The translations under genes and the position numbers were made by a program. A stretch of 64,000 nt of DNA, from contig NC_092571.1 of NCBI RefSeq assembly GCF_037975245.1, positions 20,236,917 through 20,300,916 on the forward strand. The letters run 5' to 3'. The notes beneath the pieces were generated by a model, which was not told the DNA's origin, searched no databases, and saw only the letters and a list, made by a program, of their open reading frames with translations. Position 1 is the stretch's first letter. Every line of letters begins with the position of its first letter. The DNA comes from Apostichopus japonicus (Eukaryota; Echinodermata; Holothuroidea; Aspidochirotida; Stichopodidae). Of this stretch, positions 23,401 through 38,400 are shown one piece after another.

Positions 23401-26400
23401 AGCCTTCCAGAACATGTAAAACACAGTCCATCTCTTGCTTCTTTTAAACGGTCTCTCAAGACTCATCTGATGAAAACTGTTTAATTAATTGTTCACTGTT
23501 GCCCATTTTTGCTTGCATTTTTGTCTTTGTACTATTTTTACTGTTTTTTGTTTAGCTGTCGCACTGTTTGCGTCACTGCGCCATGAGCGTCTCTTTTTGA
23601 CGGATACCAGCGCATTATAAATGTCCATTATTATTATTATTTTTCGTCTCTTAAAGATGGAGCTCTGAAGAGAAACTACAAAACAGAAAATAATAGATGC
23701 AATTGAAATTGAACAACTATTGGCAAGTGGATGAGTTGGACAGCAATGAGCAGGGGATAGCTAGAGGCAGTCACAAATACCTTCCTGCCTCAACCAGGAT
23801 ATATATGCAGCAAAATGGCATTTATATTTTAAATAACTTTACTAGCATACCTTGGCCAAGAACACACAAATGTGGCTATCAATATAGACAAAGTACAAAG
23901 ACAAATTTTATATACAGACAAAATATAGAGATAGAGCCCAAACAGGAAGATATTGGAGGAAAAAGGGTTTGACTTTCGTATGCTTACCATCCTGAATGCC
24001 GACGACCACTCCTTTGTGTCCGAGAGGAACGGAATACCCATCCCTGACGTTGATGACCCGGTCATACAGTTGGTAGGTAGCTTGGGGGTCCGGTATTAGG
24101 TTCCCTTGAAATTCAAAGGGCTGCATGACAAAGAGAGGAGATTAAGTATCTTAATATCTTAATAAACCAGGTGATCAATTTCTTTGCATTTTTGGGGGGG
24201 AAGTCTCTCTTCACAAAAATCTCTGACATATATTTCATTTCATTTCATTTCATTTCATTTCATATTAAAAGCCAAAGATGATGGTTTGGGTCTGTGTTCC
24301 ATGGAAATTAAATATCAAGTTTGACGAGCAATCGTCTTACCCTGTGTAGTAAGTGAGGACGGACCATAAGCTTAACTTTCTTTGGTTTCTCACATGAGGC
24401 CTGTGGAAGAAGGAGAAAAAAAGAGGAAGTGATCATAAAATATGTATTATTTATGCGGTTCCAAAGTGGAACCACTTCATACATGCTAGAGACAAGAAGA
24501 GGATTAAGAGTTTCCTAACATATTGCGCAAATATATTTTGCTTAGACTGATATTCTTGTAAGTAAGGTTAATGTTGCAGCCTGAAATGATTTTGTTAGAT
24601 TTGCCAAATATATGCTTGCCTGCAAAGATCATCCTCTACATTGTAAACTGACAATTGCAATTGAAGAAATCCTCAACTCACTTCAAGTTTTAGAATCACA
24701 CATTTTTGAAATGCCTTCATTTACAGAGCTGCACTTTTTACCCAAACTGGAGTTTTAGAACCCTTGTTATAATCATCTGAAGTATTTTAATATTCAATAT
24801 TGATATCTTAAGTATACTTTAACATTTTCAAATTTGACCTTTAACTAATCACTATAATTATGTTTCCTTTATGTAGTTCTTATCCTATTTATAAATTTAT
24901 ATTTATACTGGAATAAATAAAATTTATTATTATTATTAAAAATAGAGATAAATGATTAAATTCACTGAATTGGCAGTCTTGGTTTTTGAACAATATTTTG
25001 AGATGTTAGATTTCAGTGGGTTTGTGTCAAGTTTATCATTCTGATTAGCTCTTAATGTGTGTGTGGATTTCTAGTTAAACTACTGAAGTGACTATTGCCA
25101 AAGCACAGAATACAGTTGTTTAAGAATTCCTTTGTTTATAGAGCTGCAATTTTTATTCAATCAAAAAAAAACTTAGATGAATTGATATAGTTTTTACATA
25201 TTTTGAATAGTTTTTATATAGTTTTTGTATATTTTCAATGAACTAACATTTGGAATATATTGCTTTAATATTGTATTTTATTATTCCTTGTGATAAATAT
25301 TTACCCATACAAGCCAAAAAAAACTATAAATTTCTGTTACCTTGGCAACCTCTTCTTCAATCAGTTTGATGATTGGTTCATCTAAAGCCAACTGACCAAT
25401 CTTGGCCTTAGCAACCTTGGTACATTCCAGTTCTGCCAGCCATTCCTTCACCTCCTTCAGACGAGTGCTGGAGGATCCAAAGACATCAGTTTCATAGAAT
25501 ACGTCGGATTGAGATCTGGTCCCTGATAGCATGTCAAAGATCTCGGGAAAGCTGAGAAGATCAGAAAACAAACGAAGAGGGCATCGTGAATTCTTCGCTA
25601 CATATTCTCTTGAGCACAGGTCATGCACAGGTAATGTAACAGTTTGCACACAATGTTTCATGCATACCCAGGTGCATTAATGTGTTAGAAATCGAGTGTC
25701 TTGTGCTATACATCGGGTATCTCCTTATTAAAGACCATAGGCTTGATCACCCCTTCTGGCACACCGCAAATTTCGAAATGAACAACTACAAGTTTATTGG
25801 GGAGCTGTTGAGTTAGTTACTTACTAACACTAATGGATAGTACACTGTATATATACTGGGGATTAAAATACCTCACCACATATTCCCATAGAACAACTAG
25901 CAGAATTCTTGGAGTACTGTTGAGGTAGCTACCTAGTAACTGTACTGGATAGTGTACAACAGTATCACCCTACCTCACTATATATTCCCATGAAACAACT
26001 AGCAGTAGTTTGGGATACTGTTGAGGTAGTTACCTAGTAACGGTACTGGATAGTGTACAACAGTATTACCCTACCGCACTATATATTCCTGTAGAACAGC
26101 TAGCAGTAGTTTGGGATACTGTTGAGGTAGTTAACTAGTAACGGTACTGGATAGTGTACAACAGTTATAAGCCCTACCTCACTATATATTCCCATAGAAC
26201 AACTAGCAGTAGTTTGGGATACTGTTGAGGTAGTTAACTAGTAATGGTACTGGATAGTGTACAACAGTTATAAGCCCTACCTCACTATATATTCCCATAG
26301 AACAACTAGCAGTAGTTTGGAATACTGTTGAGGTAGTTACTTAGTAACAGTACTGGATAGTGTACAAGAGTATTACCCTACCTCACTATATATTCCCATA

Positions 26401-29400
26401 GAACAACTAGCAGTAGTTTGGGATACTGTTGAGGTAGTTAACTAGTAACGGTACTGGATAGTGTACAACAGTTATAAGCCCTACCTCACTATATATTCCC
26501 ATAGAACAACTAGCAGTAGTTTGGGATACTGTTGAGGTAGTTAACTAGTAATGGTACTGGATAGTGTACAACAGTTATAAGCCCTACCTCACTATATATT
26601 CCCATAGAACAACTAGCAGTAGTTTGGAATACTGTTGAGGTAGTTACTTAGTAACAGTACTGGATAGTGTACAAGAGTATTACCCTACCTCACTATATAT
26701 TCCCATAGAACAACTAGCAGTAGTTTGGGATACTGTTGAGGTAGTTAACTAGTAACGGTACTGGATAGTGTACAACAGTTATAAGCCCTACCTCACTATA
26801 TATTCCCATAGAACAACTAGCAGTAGTTTGGGATACTGTTGAGGTAGTTAACTAGTAATGGTACTGGATAGTGTACAACAGTTATAAGCCCTACCTCACT
26901 ATATATTCCCATAGAACAACTAGCAGTAGTTTGGAATACTGTTGAGGTAGTTACTTAGTAACAGTACTGGATAGTGTACAAGAGTATTACCCTACCTCAC
27001 TATATATTCCCATAGAACAACTAGCAGTAGTTTGGGACACCATTGAGATGGTTACCTAGCAAGGGTACTGGATAGTGTACAACAGTATTACCCTACCTCA
27101 CTACATATTCCCCTAGAACAACTAGCAGTAGTTTGGGATACTGTTGAGGTAGTTAACTAGTAACTGTACTGGATAGTGTACAACAGTATTACCCTACCTC
27201 ACTATATCTTCCCATAGGGTAAGGAGCAGTAGTTTGGGATACTCTTGAGGTAGTTACCTAGTAATGGTACTGGATAGTGTACAACAGTATTACCCTACCT
27301 CACTATATAATCCCGTAAGACATCTAGTAATTTCTTGGAATACTGCCACTGTGCCCCATCTTCCCTCTTCTTAGTATAGCCTGGTACTTCTTCTCCAGCT
27401 TTGTTGAATTTGAGATTCAAACCAATGTTGATTCTGCTGCCACTCTTGGCATCCAAGTCAACTCCAGTACTGAAAAAAAGAAAAAAACAGCAATGCTAAT
27501 AATAATAATTGCAATATTATTTGTGAACAACAAACAAAAATTGAAGTATTTATAATGATTCAATGCTTACACTAATACTGAACACACACATGAGTATAAC
27601 TCAGATTGAATAAACCATCAATGAGTTGCTGATTTGCTAACATATTGTGTTTGTTTGATGAACTTATACAACAAAACTGAGTGTACTAAAACACAATGGG
27701 TGTAATCGAAATACAACAATGGATGTAACTGAGACACACCATGGGTGTAACTTAGAAACACAATCGGTGTATGGCAAACACACAATCGGTGTAACTGAAA
27801 CACACAATGGGTGTATTGCAAACACTGCTGCATATCCATTACTTCCAAAGAGCAAATCTAAAGGCAAACCAAGTTCATGGAATCAACAAGAGGTTTAATT
27901 TTTTAGTTTTTTTATCGTCACAAGTACCTTGGAGGAGGGCCTTTGGAAATGAAGATTGTTCCTGTGATTCTTGACACAATGTGAGGTGAAACGGACAGTT
28001 GTTTAGCCAGGACGTATGCCGGGAAATACTGCATCTGGAATTTCTGGAACGAAAATAAAACATGATTAGCAGCTTCAATCGAATGAAGCAGACCAAACAG
28101 CAATGCCATCCAGTGAAAGGGCTTTATAGGTGGTTCACATCTTGTGTTACCCCAGCATTCCACGGGGAGACTCTACCTTCATTTATCCCACCCACAGAGT
28201 TCTAAAGAGCCTCCCTTTCAGTGATGCAAAACTGTGGCACCGCAGAGCTCTACAAGGAGACTCTATGTCAGCGATAGCCCAGTGCTTTAAAGGGGAGTTC
28301 ATCTGTTATCCCACCAACATAGTTCTAAAGAGCCTCACTTTCAAAGATGCAACAGAGCTCCCAAAGGGCCTCATATAAAACTGTGGCACCACAGAGCTCC
28401 ACAAGGAGATTCTATGTCAGTGATACCCCAGTGCTTTCAAGGGGAGTTCATCTGTTATCCCACCAACATAGTTCTAAAGAGCCTCACTTTCAAAGATGCA
28501 ACAGAGCTCCCAAAGGGCCTCATATAAAACTGTGGCACCACAGAGCTCCACAAGGAGATTCTATGTCAGTGATACCCCAGTGCTTTAAAGGGGAGTTCAT
28601 CTGTTATCCCACCAACATAGTTCTAAAGAGCCTCACTTTCAAAGATGCAACAGAGCTCCCAAAGGGCCTCATATAAAACTGTGGCACCACAGAGCTCCAC
28701 AAGGAGATTCTATGTCAGTGATACCCCAGTGCTTTAAAGGGGAGTTCATCTGTTATCCCACCAACATAGTTCTAAAGAGCCTCACTTTCAAAGATGCAAC
28801 AGAGCTCCCAAAGGCCTCATATAAACCTGTGGCACCACAGAGCTCCACAAGGAGACTCTATGTCAGTGATACCCCAGTGCTTTAAAGGGGTGTTCACCAG
28901 TCATGCCAACCCAACAGAGCTTAAAAGAAGCTAGCCTTCTATGCTATATCAGAGCTGGTATAGAGACATACATTCAGCAACACCATAGAGGTCTACAAGG
29001 GTGTCTCATCTTTTGTGATATAAAAAAGCTCACATAGAGACAAATTTGAGTGATATCACAAACTTTGAGATGTTGCTAATCTTCAACGATACCACAAGGC
29101 ATTGGTAGGGGTTGACCTTCAGCGATGCTAAGGAGCATCATATGGGCTCACCCATATATGATTCCAAGGAGCATCACATGGGCACACCCTTCTGTGATGT
29201 CAAAGAGCTACACAGAGGCTAACCTTCTGTGATATCACAAAGCTCTCAAAGAGAAACTCTTTAGCGATGCAATACTGGATAAACTATTCTCTGGCGATAC
29301 CAGATACTTGACAAGGACATGTACAAAGTGATCAAAGACAACCGATAATTTTACCTGTTCTTTCCTCATGATGTGATGGAAGTCAGGTTCCGAGGGGACG

Positions 29401-32400
29401 ATGAACTGCACCGTTACTTTATCTTCTTTGGTCTCCACGACCTGTCAGAACAGAGGAAAAGAAAATAGTTGGAATAGTGAAAGGAAGGACAAGATACCAG
29501 CAATCAGAAAAACAGGGGGATTTCTTGGAGGGTACATAAGGCCTTATATAACCTAACAACAAACAAGGCCCCCAAACAGAATGTGTACATTTGTTGATTG
29601 CAGGAAAGGGGGGAAGGGAATATTATTTAGACGCAGACCCCCTCCTCCCCATACCCATCATCCTCCTCATTCAGACAATAATCCCACCCTGATATGTTCT
29701 ACTCAGGAAACATTCACAAAACAATCCTTTTTATTCTTTGATTACAAGTAATTACCTTTCCTAAGGCACCATAGTTAGGACTTCCCAACATGAAACATTC
29801 TGAATGTTTTGGAAAAACCTCCGACAAAGTCTTGAACTGTTTAAATGACTCATCGTGTACGGCAATGTCCTTAACTGTCATCTGGTAGGCAAATATCTGT
29901 GGTGTTGGAGCCCATTGCTTCTCCAGGCTGATGACACCTCCATTACCACAGATGTACCTGACAAGATGCAAAGAAGTTACTTATCGTACAGTAAGATAAT
30001 GATTACCAGCATTTATATCAAAGACGTAACTGGAATGCGGAAAAGGAAACTGTATATATTATGGAGTCAATTGATGAAAAGAGTACCACAGATAAACCTA
30101 ACACAAAGACAGGAAAAGTAACTTAAATATCATTTGATATGAACTTATGCTGTACCAACTACCACAGATATACCTAACACAAAGACAGGAAAAGTAAACT
30201 AAATATCATGTACCCACTACCACAGATATACCTAACACAAAGATAGGAAAAGTAACTTAAATATCATGTATCAACTACCACAGATATACCTAACACAAAG
30301 ATAGGAAAAGTAACTTAAATATCATTTGATATGAACTTATGCTGTACCCACTACCACAGATATACCTAAAACAAAGACAGGAAAAGTAAATTAAATATCA
30401 TGTACCCACTACCACAGATATACCTAACACAAAGAAAGGAAAAGTAACTTAAATATCATGTACCAATTACCACAGATATACCTAACACAAAGATAGGAAA
30501 AGTAACTTAAATATCATTTGATATGAACTTATGCTGTACCCACTACCACAGATATACCTCACACAAAGACGGGAAAAGTAAATTAAATATCAAGTACCCA
30601 CTACCACAGATATACCTAACACAAAGAAAGGAAAAGTAACTTAAATATCATGTACCAACTACCAAAGATATACCTAACACAAAGAAAGGAAAAGTAACTT
30701 AAATATCATTTGATATGAACTTATGCTGTACCCACTACCACAGATATACCTCACACAAATATAGGAGAAGTAACTTAAATATCATTTGACATGAACTTAT
30801 GCTGTACCAACTACCACAGATATACCTAACACAAAGAAAGGAAAAGTAACTTAAATATCATTTGATATGAACTTATGCTGTACCCACTACCACAGATTTA
30901 CCTCACACAAATATAGGAAAAGTAACTTAAATATCATTTGATATGAACTTATGCTGTACCCACTACCACAGACATACCTAACACAAAGAAGTAACAAATG
31001 TTAATATGGCATATAGGTGATGCCGACTGCATTACTACAGATATGCCAAAAAAAAAGAATATAAATGTTAAATACAGCATATTAGCTTATACTACCAAAG
31101 ATATAAAAAGAAACAAAAATATGAATATGGCAAAAAATGATTCACAATGCCACATTAACACACAAATACTTAACACAATAGGCAAGAAAATTGACAAACC
31201 ACGGATATCAATTATGTTTAGCTGAGAGAATAGCCAACTCAGAAACCCACAGTAAAAACATGAACATATCTCTTACAAAAAAACAATTCTCAACATATAC
31301 ATAGATACTAGACAGGGATGCCAGCAGGATTGGCCCATAGGACCTGAAAGTTGTGGGGACTTGGATGTCCCAAAGATTTTTCTAAGCTAATGTTGGGACT
31401 TTTATGAAAAATCCACAGAAAAAATTGTGGTATAGGCTCCAATTTGTGACGTGTATATCGTGTAGGGCGGAAACCAAAATTTCAAAATCGGGGAAAAGCT
31501 GGAATTCCGGCTATTGCTGGAATTCTGGCATACCTGACTGGAAGATAAAATGTCATACAGCTTAGAACTTACTTTCGTCCAAGCAGAGGACAGGCATAGA
31601 CCAAGACTTTGGTTGGACCAATCAAGACACCTTTCCTCTTGTGGTAGCTGTGAGGATAAAGAAAATTATCAAGTAACTACCAAAATACATCCAAGAAACT
31701 GCTATTTACCCTAAAGTGGCAAAGTATTTCTCCAAGCTAGAATGGAATTTTAGAGAAAAATTACTAGCTTACAACAAGACTCACTAGTGAACTCGAGCAT
31801 CGCCAAGGGACGAAATAACTGGGTTCGCATAGCAATTTGCTACCCAAGAATTACCAGTTGCTAATCAATATTACTTTTGATTAGCAAAAGATTCAGTACC
31901 TGCTAATGCTAATTGCTATTTCCAAGAATTGTCGAGCAATTATTGCTAATCAATTCTCTTAAACTATTTCGTCCCTTGATCGCACTTATGACATTAACCA
32001 CATCATGATAAAACTTGATGGCATCTTTGATCACAAAAGAGAAGTTTATACCGAGCATCTGAACCCTTCCACCCTTAGACTCTAGCACACTACTATATCT
32101 TTCTGGCCTTTTGAAGTAATATAAAATTAAGAACCCACTGTTCTTCATCTTCCCTTCTGATCACCATTATCAGAAACTTACTGAGATTCGATAACTGAGA
32201 CCTCGCCGTCGTAGAACCTCTCAACGTCCTTCTTGGTCAGATCTGTGCATTTGACCGAGAGTTTCTCTGTCATGTTCCTCTGGTTTGCACCTGCGGATTC
32301 CACCAGTTCAAACCGCTTCTTGCAGTCAGAGACGGCCATCACTCTGACTTCCTTCAGGTGCGGCCATTCTGCGTAGATGATCTTTCCCAGCAACTGGGTG

Positions 32401-35400
32401 TAGATCTCTTCCGCATGCTGGAGAAAGTGAAGGAGGCCAAAATAATAAAAAAATTGACAATTTGACAGACTTAGAAAGACGACCAAATTAAAAAAAATTG
32501 TGTTTGCAAACTGCTTATCCACTAAAGAGCCTGTGTAAGAGACAGCGGAACATGTTTCGATGATGAAAAGATGAGTGAATCTGAAAGCTAATTCAAATGA
32601 ATTTTGAGTCTTTACGGTCACTGCAAGGTAACTGTACATTACCTATTAAAGGTAACTTATTCATTAAAGGTAATTTCAGTCTTATTGGGTCATAGGTTAA
32701 TAGCATGGTTTCATACACCTGACAACATTCTGAAATTAGTAGAATGTCAAGGTAACTTCAGTCTTATTGGGTCATAGCTTAGTAGCATGGTTTCATACAC
32801 CTGACAGCATTCTGAAATTAGTTGAATGTCAAGAAGCACTCATCCTCTGGGTAAAGATGACCGCCCGAAGGAGACGGTCCCAGAATGAAACCACTGATTG
32901 ACCTTCACATCAAGATTTCAACTGGTAGCAACGTCCTCTTTGACACAGAGGGTCAATAACTCCGCAATCTAGACATGGATAGGGTCTCATATAAGCTACT
33001 GTAAGGCTTCCTGATCCTTGGGTCTCTAAACTAAACTTTGCAGCAATGTGATTGCTATTGGTATCAATTTAACACACGGAACAAACTTACATTACACCGT
33101 TCTATTTGAAATATTTAGCAAATTTTATGATGGTCAGCTACTCTGTAACGGAAAATACCTCATTTGAACGACAGAAAGTCTCACTTCCGACTTTTGTTTC
33201 ATTTGCCTTTTTTTAAGAAAATGACTGGTTTTAAGAAGATAACTAAGGAATTAACAGAGCAGCTGGGGCACCAAAAAAACAAGAATTCTCACAAATCAGA
33301 CCCCATAAACTGTTGGCATGCTAACATGAAATACTTCTGTGCGCCAGGATAACACTCACTGTCAGCCATTGTTTCAATGGTCTGTGAAACCACTTTCCAT
33401 CATTTTGCAGGACAAGAGACTACTAGCTACTACAAATATTTATGACATTCAGTTTCTTATAATAATAATAACAGAAAGACTCATTGTTCAGACCTTAACG
33501 TTGGTGGTATCGATAACTTTCAAGATGGTATTCTCTCCTCGGCTGTTCTGCTGAAATACTTTGACATCGTCTTTCTTGAGTTCGGACTGAAGGAAAGAAG
33601 ACGGATTTCTTGCAGTTTAAACCAAAATGGCGTTCGTAATATATACGATTGCTAGACATTTCACTGGAATAAGATGTCAACGCTCATCATATGCCAGAGA
33701 GAGTACTGTTAACACGAGATAACATATCAAATCTCGGTCTAATCTATAGGCAGTCTGTTAAAAATAATGAAACTTAACATTGCAAAAATCTCCATCCTAT
33801 CGCCATGGTAACCAGCTTTGAGAATTTGACGATTAGGGGGTGACAGCAGTGTTTAAACGAATTGTGTTGAAAAACTACCACAATCTAGTGCCAAGTAAAT
33901 TCCTTTTTTGTTTTTTTCAATCACCAAAGATTTTTACTTTTTTTGCTTAACAACTATTATGATGATCAAAAATTTTGTCTTCAAAGAAAGTACCAAAACA
34001 AACTGCTGAATTTACAGATAGACAACTAAAGTACCTAAATTTTTCTTCTTTCAAAGCATTCCCAGATAGATCAATAAGAAAAAACTCCGGACAGATCTTT
34101 CCCACATGATGATCACCTTCCCATTAAAACATTCTGATTGCACAGTTATGTCAAGGCTAGACAATACCTTGATGCGTCATTCTGTTGTTCTGCTATGTGC
34201 TACAAGAGTTTTCAAGAAAACAAGCACCTGATAATTTCAGAAATATGAAACAAATCAGCTACTACTCTGTCAAAGATTAACCCCACCAATTCTTTATTCT
34301 GATGGAGGGGGAGGATGGGGGGGTGGATATTGGAAGGTTTAGCAGTGGGTTGTCGTCTGGAAGTCGTCGTACACATTTTTAGGGTGAATTTTCAACTGAA
34401 AGTGTAGTGATCATATCATACCTCAAACTTAAGGTGATGCAGGGTCGGGAATCCCGGGTAGTAGACACCGAGCTTCACCCCCTGACAAAGGCCCTTTCTG
34501 ATCTTCTCTTTCGGTAACCAGAAGAAATTCAGAGGTATCTTCTGACATCTAGAAGAAACGAGAAAACAAGAGCCCAATGGGCACTCCATAATATCTATGC
34601 CCATATGTAACAGCTATCAACCAATAACTGTATTCCAAATTTGGCAACAATCCGACTTAAGGCTGCAGAGTTATTGCGACGTTTGACCCCATAACCTCAT
34701 TCAAATTCAGCAAGGAACCAATCATTTTCAGAGTTGTTTCTTTGAGGGTTTGATTGGCCCAAGGTACTAACTAGCAGACTTGTGGTGAGTCTGTTCCTGT
34801 ACTTGTATTGTAACATAGTTATCGGTACTCATACTTATAGTCATACTCAGAGCATTTTCAATAGTAGTATAGTAACCAATGCAAAAAGTACATAACCATA
34901 CTCATGCTTCAGCATTGTACTTATGTTTAGAGCATTGTACTCACACTGGTACTCATACCAAGGAAGTTCTATCTGTACTTGTACTCATACTCAGGGCATT
35001 TTCAATAGTAGTATAGGAGCCAATGCAACAAGTACATACTGATAATCAAGCTTTGTACTCATGTTTAAGGCATTGTACTCACACTGGTACTCATACCAAG
35101 GAAATTCTACCTGTATGCATTCTCATACTTATGGCATTTTCAATTGTGGTATAGAAACCAATGCAAAAAGTACTTAAGTGGTACTCATGCTTTTAGCATT
35201 GTACTCATGTTTAAAGCATTGTACTCACACTGGTACTCATACCCAGGAAATTCCACCTGTACTCATACTCCTGCTGTTGTACTGCTACCGTAAGTCTGCT
35301 TACTGATAATCGGTCATGCCAAAAGTTTTGCTTGGAACCAAACATTTAACAAACACAAAGCTCAAAGCTTATCAGTAGCCATTTCATGTGTGTCCTTACA

Positions 35401-38400
35401 CAAGTTTGCTTGCCACTAAAATTGAAATAAATTTTGACAAAAGGTGAAGAGCACTCACTTGGCGTGACAGTTTGGAATGTCCGGAAAGTGACCTGGCAGA
35501 GAGGAAGGGAATACAAATTGCAGATCGGCTTGGTAACTGAAGAGAAGATGCTCGCTGTGAGTATTTCTAGCAATCTCTGACTCCTTGAGGTACCGGTCTT
35601 GCTCAGCCATGGCAGTCAGCAAACGTTTCTGCGTAAGAAAAACAGAGAAATGCTCGACATATTAATGTCAACTATTAAAGTGAGGAAAACAAATGAAATG
35701 ATCACACATACTGGTGCCAACCTCAAACATGTCGGTATTAAAATCTATTACCCATCAACTGAGCCTTTCCAATGAAAAAGAAAAATGTTTCAGTAAACTT
35801 TTTATCTTTTTTTATCGATTTTATGCTATATTTTACTGGACTGGTAGGCCTAAGATATTGACATGACACAGCTGGTGCCTGTGTCTACGAAACTTTCCTA
35901 GGGTATGTTAGAAAATTGCCTTTGATTCTTTGAGGGAAAAAACAGGGTACCCCACAGGGACACAAAGGAGACAAGGGCAACCCTCAAGAAAGTCGAAAGC
36001 AAGCACAGAAATGACAACAAATATGGAAATATTCATGATACTGTTCTTACAATGTATGTGTAGGTCTTGACTACCTCTCATGTAGGCGTCTAATAACTTT
36101 ACTGTGACAGCGATATCGCTAGCGTTTAAATCCATGACTCCTGGTTTAGTTTTACTATGAAGTTCATATTATAGAATGTCTGTTATATAACGCACACGGG
36201 ATGCACTGGTTGCTTTAGCTTTATAGTAACTCTGTTCAAAACAGTTTAACTATTACCTTCAACACCTCTTATATTATGAAATGTCTGTTACATAAGGCAC
36301 ACAGTAAGCATTGGTTAGCTTTAACTTTACAGAAATAATCTGTTCAAATCAGTTTTATTATTACCTCGTCTATGAATGGTATCTTCACAACGGCTTCCCA
36401 AGATTGTTGTTTGCCGTTTAGGTCTTCCTCAAACTCTGCTGGGTAGTAGTCAATAATAGGAGAATTGGAATTAACCATCAGACCCTGGTGAAATATGGAA
36501 AGATAGGGAAAGATTGACTTTTGGAGGGCCCAATGAGAGTTTAGTTGACAGAACAAAACCAATTCATTCTTCCTGTACCCAACCATATCCCATATCTCAT
36601 GCACATATCCCATACCCGGTACACATATCCCACACACATATCCCACACACATATCCCATACCCCATATTCGATACACATATCTCACACACATATCCCATA
36701 CACAATATCCAATACACATATCCCATACACATTATTCAATACACATATCCCATACACATTATCCCATACGCATATCCCACACACATTATCCCATACACAT
36801 AGCCCATACACATAGCCCATACACTAATTATCAGTGGCATTCTGTTAGCATCAAAACTGCCATAAAATTGACTGCACATATTACAAACACCACCACTACA
36901 CCTGGCATATATACCTGGTAGGCTTCAGGGAGCAAATTGACACATATTACAAATACCACCACCACCACACCTGGCACACGCACCTGGCACACGCACCTTG
37001 CATACACACCTGGCACACACACCTGATATACATACCTGGTAGGCTTCAGGGAGAAAATCTTTACTTGCAGCAGGAAGAACGGCCAGCAGCTGCTGGAAGG
37101 GAAGGAACGGTTTGCTCATGTCGTACTCCAACTTCATGTTACTGAACCCAGTGATGTCCGAGACGTAGGGCGCATAGTGGAACGGATAGTACCTGGTCAA
37201 TGAAGAGAGGTATTGGTTAAAAACAGATAGAGTAGATAAAGGAGTCCATTTATCAGCAGAGAGGTGGGAATGATAGTCAAATAGTGCACAGGGACTTACG
37301 CAGAATATGACGGAAGGACAATTTTGGCAATTTATTTTGCAAAATACAGAGGGCATCCCTTCCTGCCCTAGACAAATGTTATTTTAATTAAACAGTAATA
37401 AAGACATTAACACAGAGCCTTATCAAGTTTGTTAGCCCACTGAGGGTCAAACTACTGTCCTCCTTCTTTCGAGCTTCTTTAGATAGAGAAGCTCCAAGAA
37501 CTCACCAGCTCCAGGACTGGACACCATCATAGTAATAGTGTAAGATCCACTGTATGGCCCTCACATATTCTAGCGCTAGCACCTTGACTTCCTCACTGAA
37601 AAATAATAGCACATAAATGCTGTTAATATACATTCATGCATATTCATTAATTCATGCATATTCATAATCATGAATATTCATGATCATGCAATATACTCAT
37701 GATTCATTCAATGCTTTTTATATACATTCCTGCATATTCATTCATCATGCATATTCATTCATCATGCATATTCATAAATCATGCATTTTCATAAAATCAT
37801 AAATATTCATCAATCATAAATATTCATATTCATACATACATCACAAATAATGGACTGTGAGGGGTGAAAGATGAAGTATATTAATATCTAGTTCATTTGC
37901 ATCTGCCTGGCAAGCAGATATCTCTATTCATGGATATATTCGTTGCCAGTTGTGAACTAATTCTCATTGGTCTGGATAGTATTGCACAAGGTGGTATCAG
38001 GTGATATGCTTGCAAGACATCAGCATTCTACACTGAGGACGTAAACATACTTCATTTCTACTCACTCAGAAACAATATCCTTCTCCAGTTTATCTCTGTA
38101 GTATTGCCTCTTTTTCATCTTCAATTCCAGAGCAGATGTGTCACAATCTTCATCACTAGCATCTGAAATAAGACAACAATCATGTGTTTCCTTCTAAAAT
38201 ACTCTTTTTTCTTCTCTCCCAAAATTTGATGTATGTTTCATTAACTGTCAATTTACACTGAATTTAAGTCCAAAATGACCAAAGACCAAAAAGGAAATCT
38301 TATGAAGAAATATTATCTTCCCTTTGTTGATAAATTGTACTTTAAGTACTTAAGTACAAAAACTAAAGACCTATTCAGCTCAGTTGTCATGGTTATAACA

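Larger units (their letters stand above)
20373..33493 (-). other. XRN1: XRN1 exons 18-29: D1-D4/SH3-like region and linker
   Basis: Residues about 720-1563. Recognisable blocks include [88 protein letters not shown] and [14 protein letters not shown]...GYR, which follow the order of animal XRN1 D1-D4 and SH3-like domains. Exons 27-29 then grade into a charged, Ser/Pro-rich linker. Confidence 0.9.

Noticed and set aside
25815-27298. CRISPR-like regular repeats
   Set aside because: Units are contiguous tandem copies without unique spacers, in an intron of a eukaryotic gene.
27299-27304. Alternative exon 23 donor GTGAGG five bases upstream of the chosen GTAGGG
   Set aside because: Using it breaks the phase with exon 24 and removes residues conserved in spacing with human XRN1; GAG followed by GTAGGG keeps the frame.
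28130-28676. Plus-strand frames with repeated peptides
   Set aside because: Repetition follows the 149-bp unit; no domain, start context or splice structure supports a gene.
36514-36921. His/Tyr/Pro-rich open frame on the plus strand
   Set aside because: It translates a short-period minisatellite within XRN1 intron 13 and overlaps exon 14 on the opposite strand only by chance.
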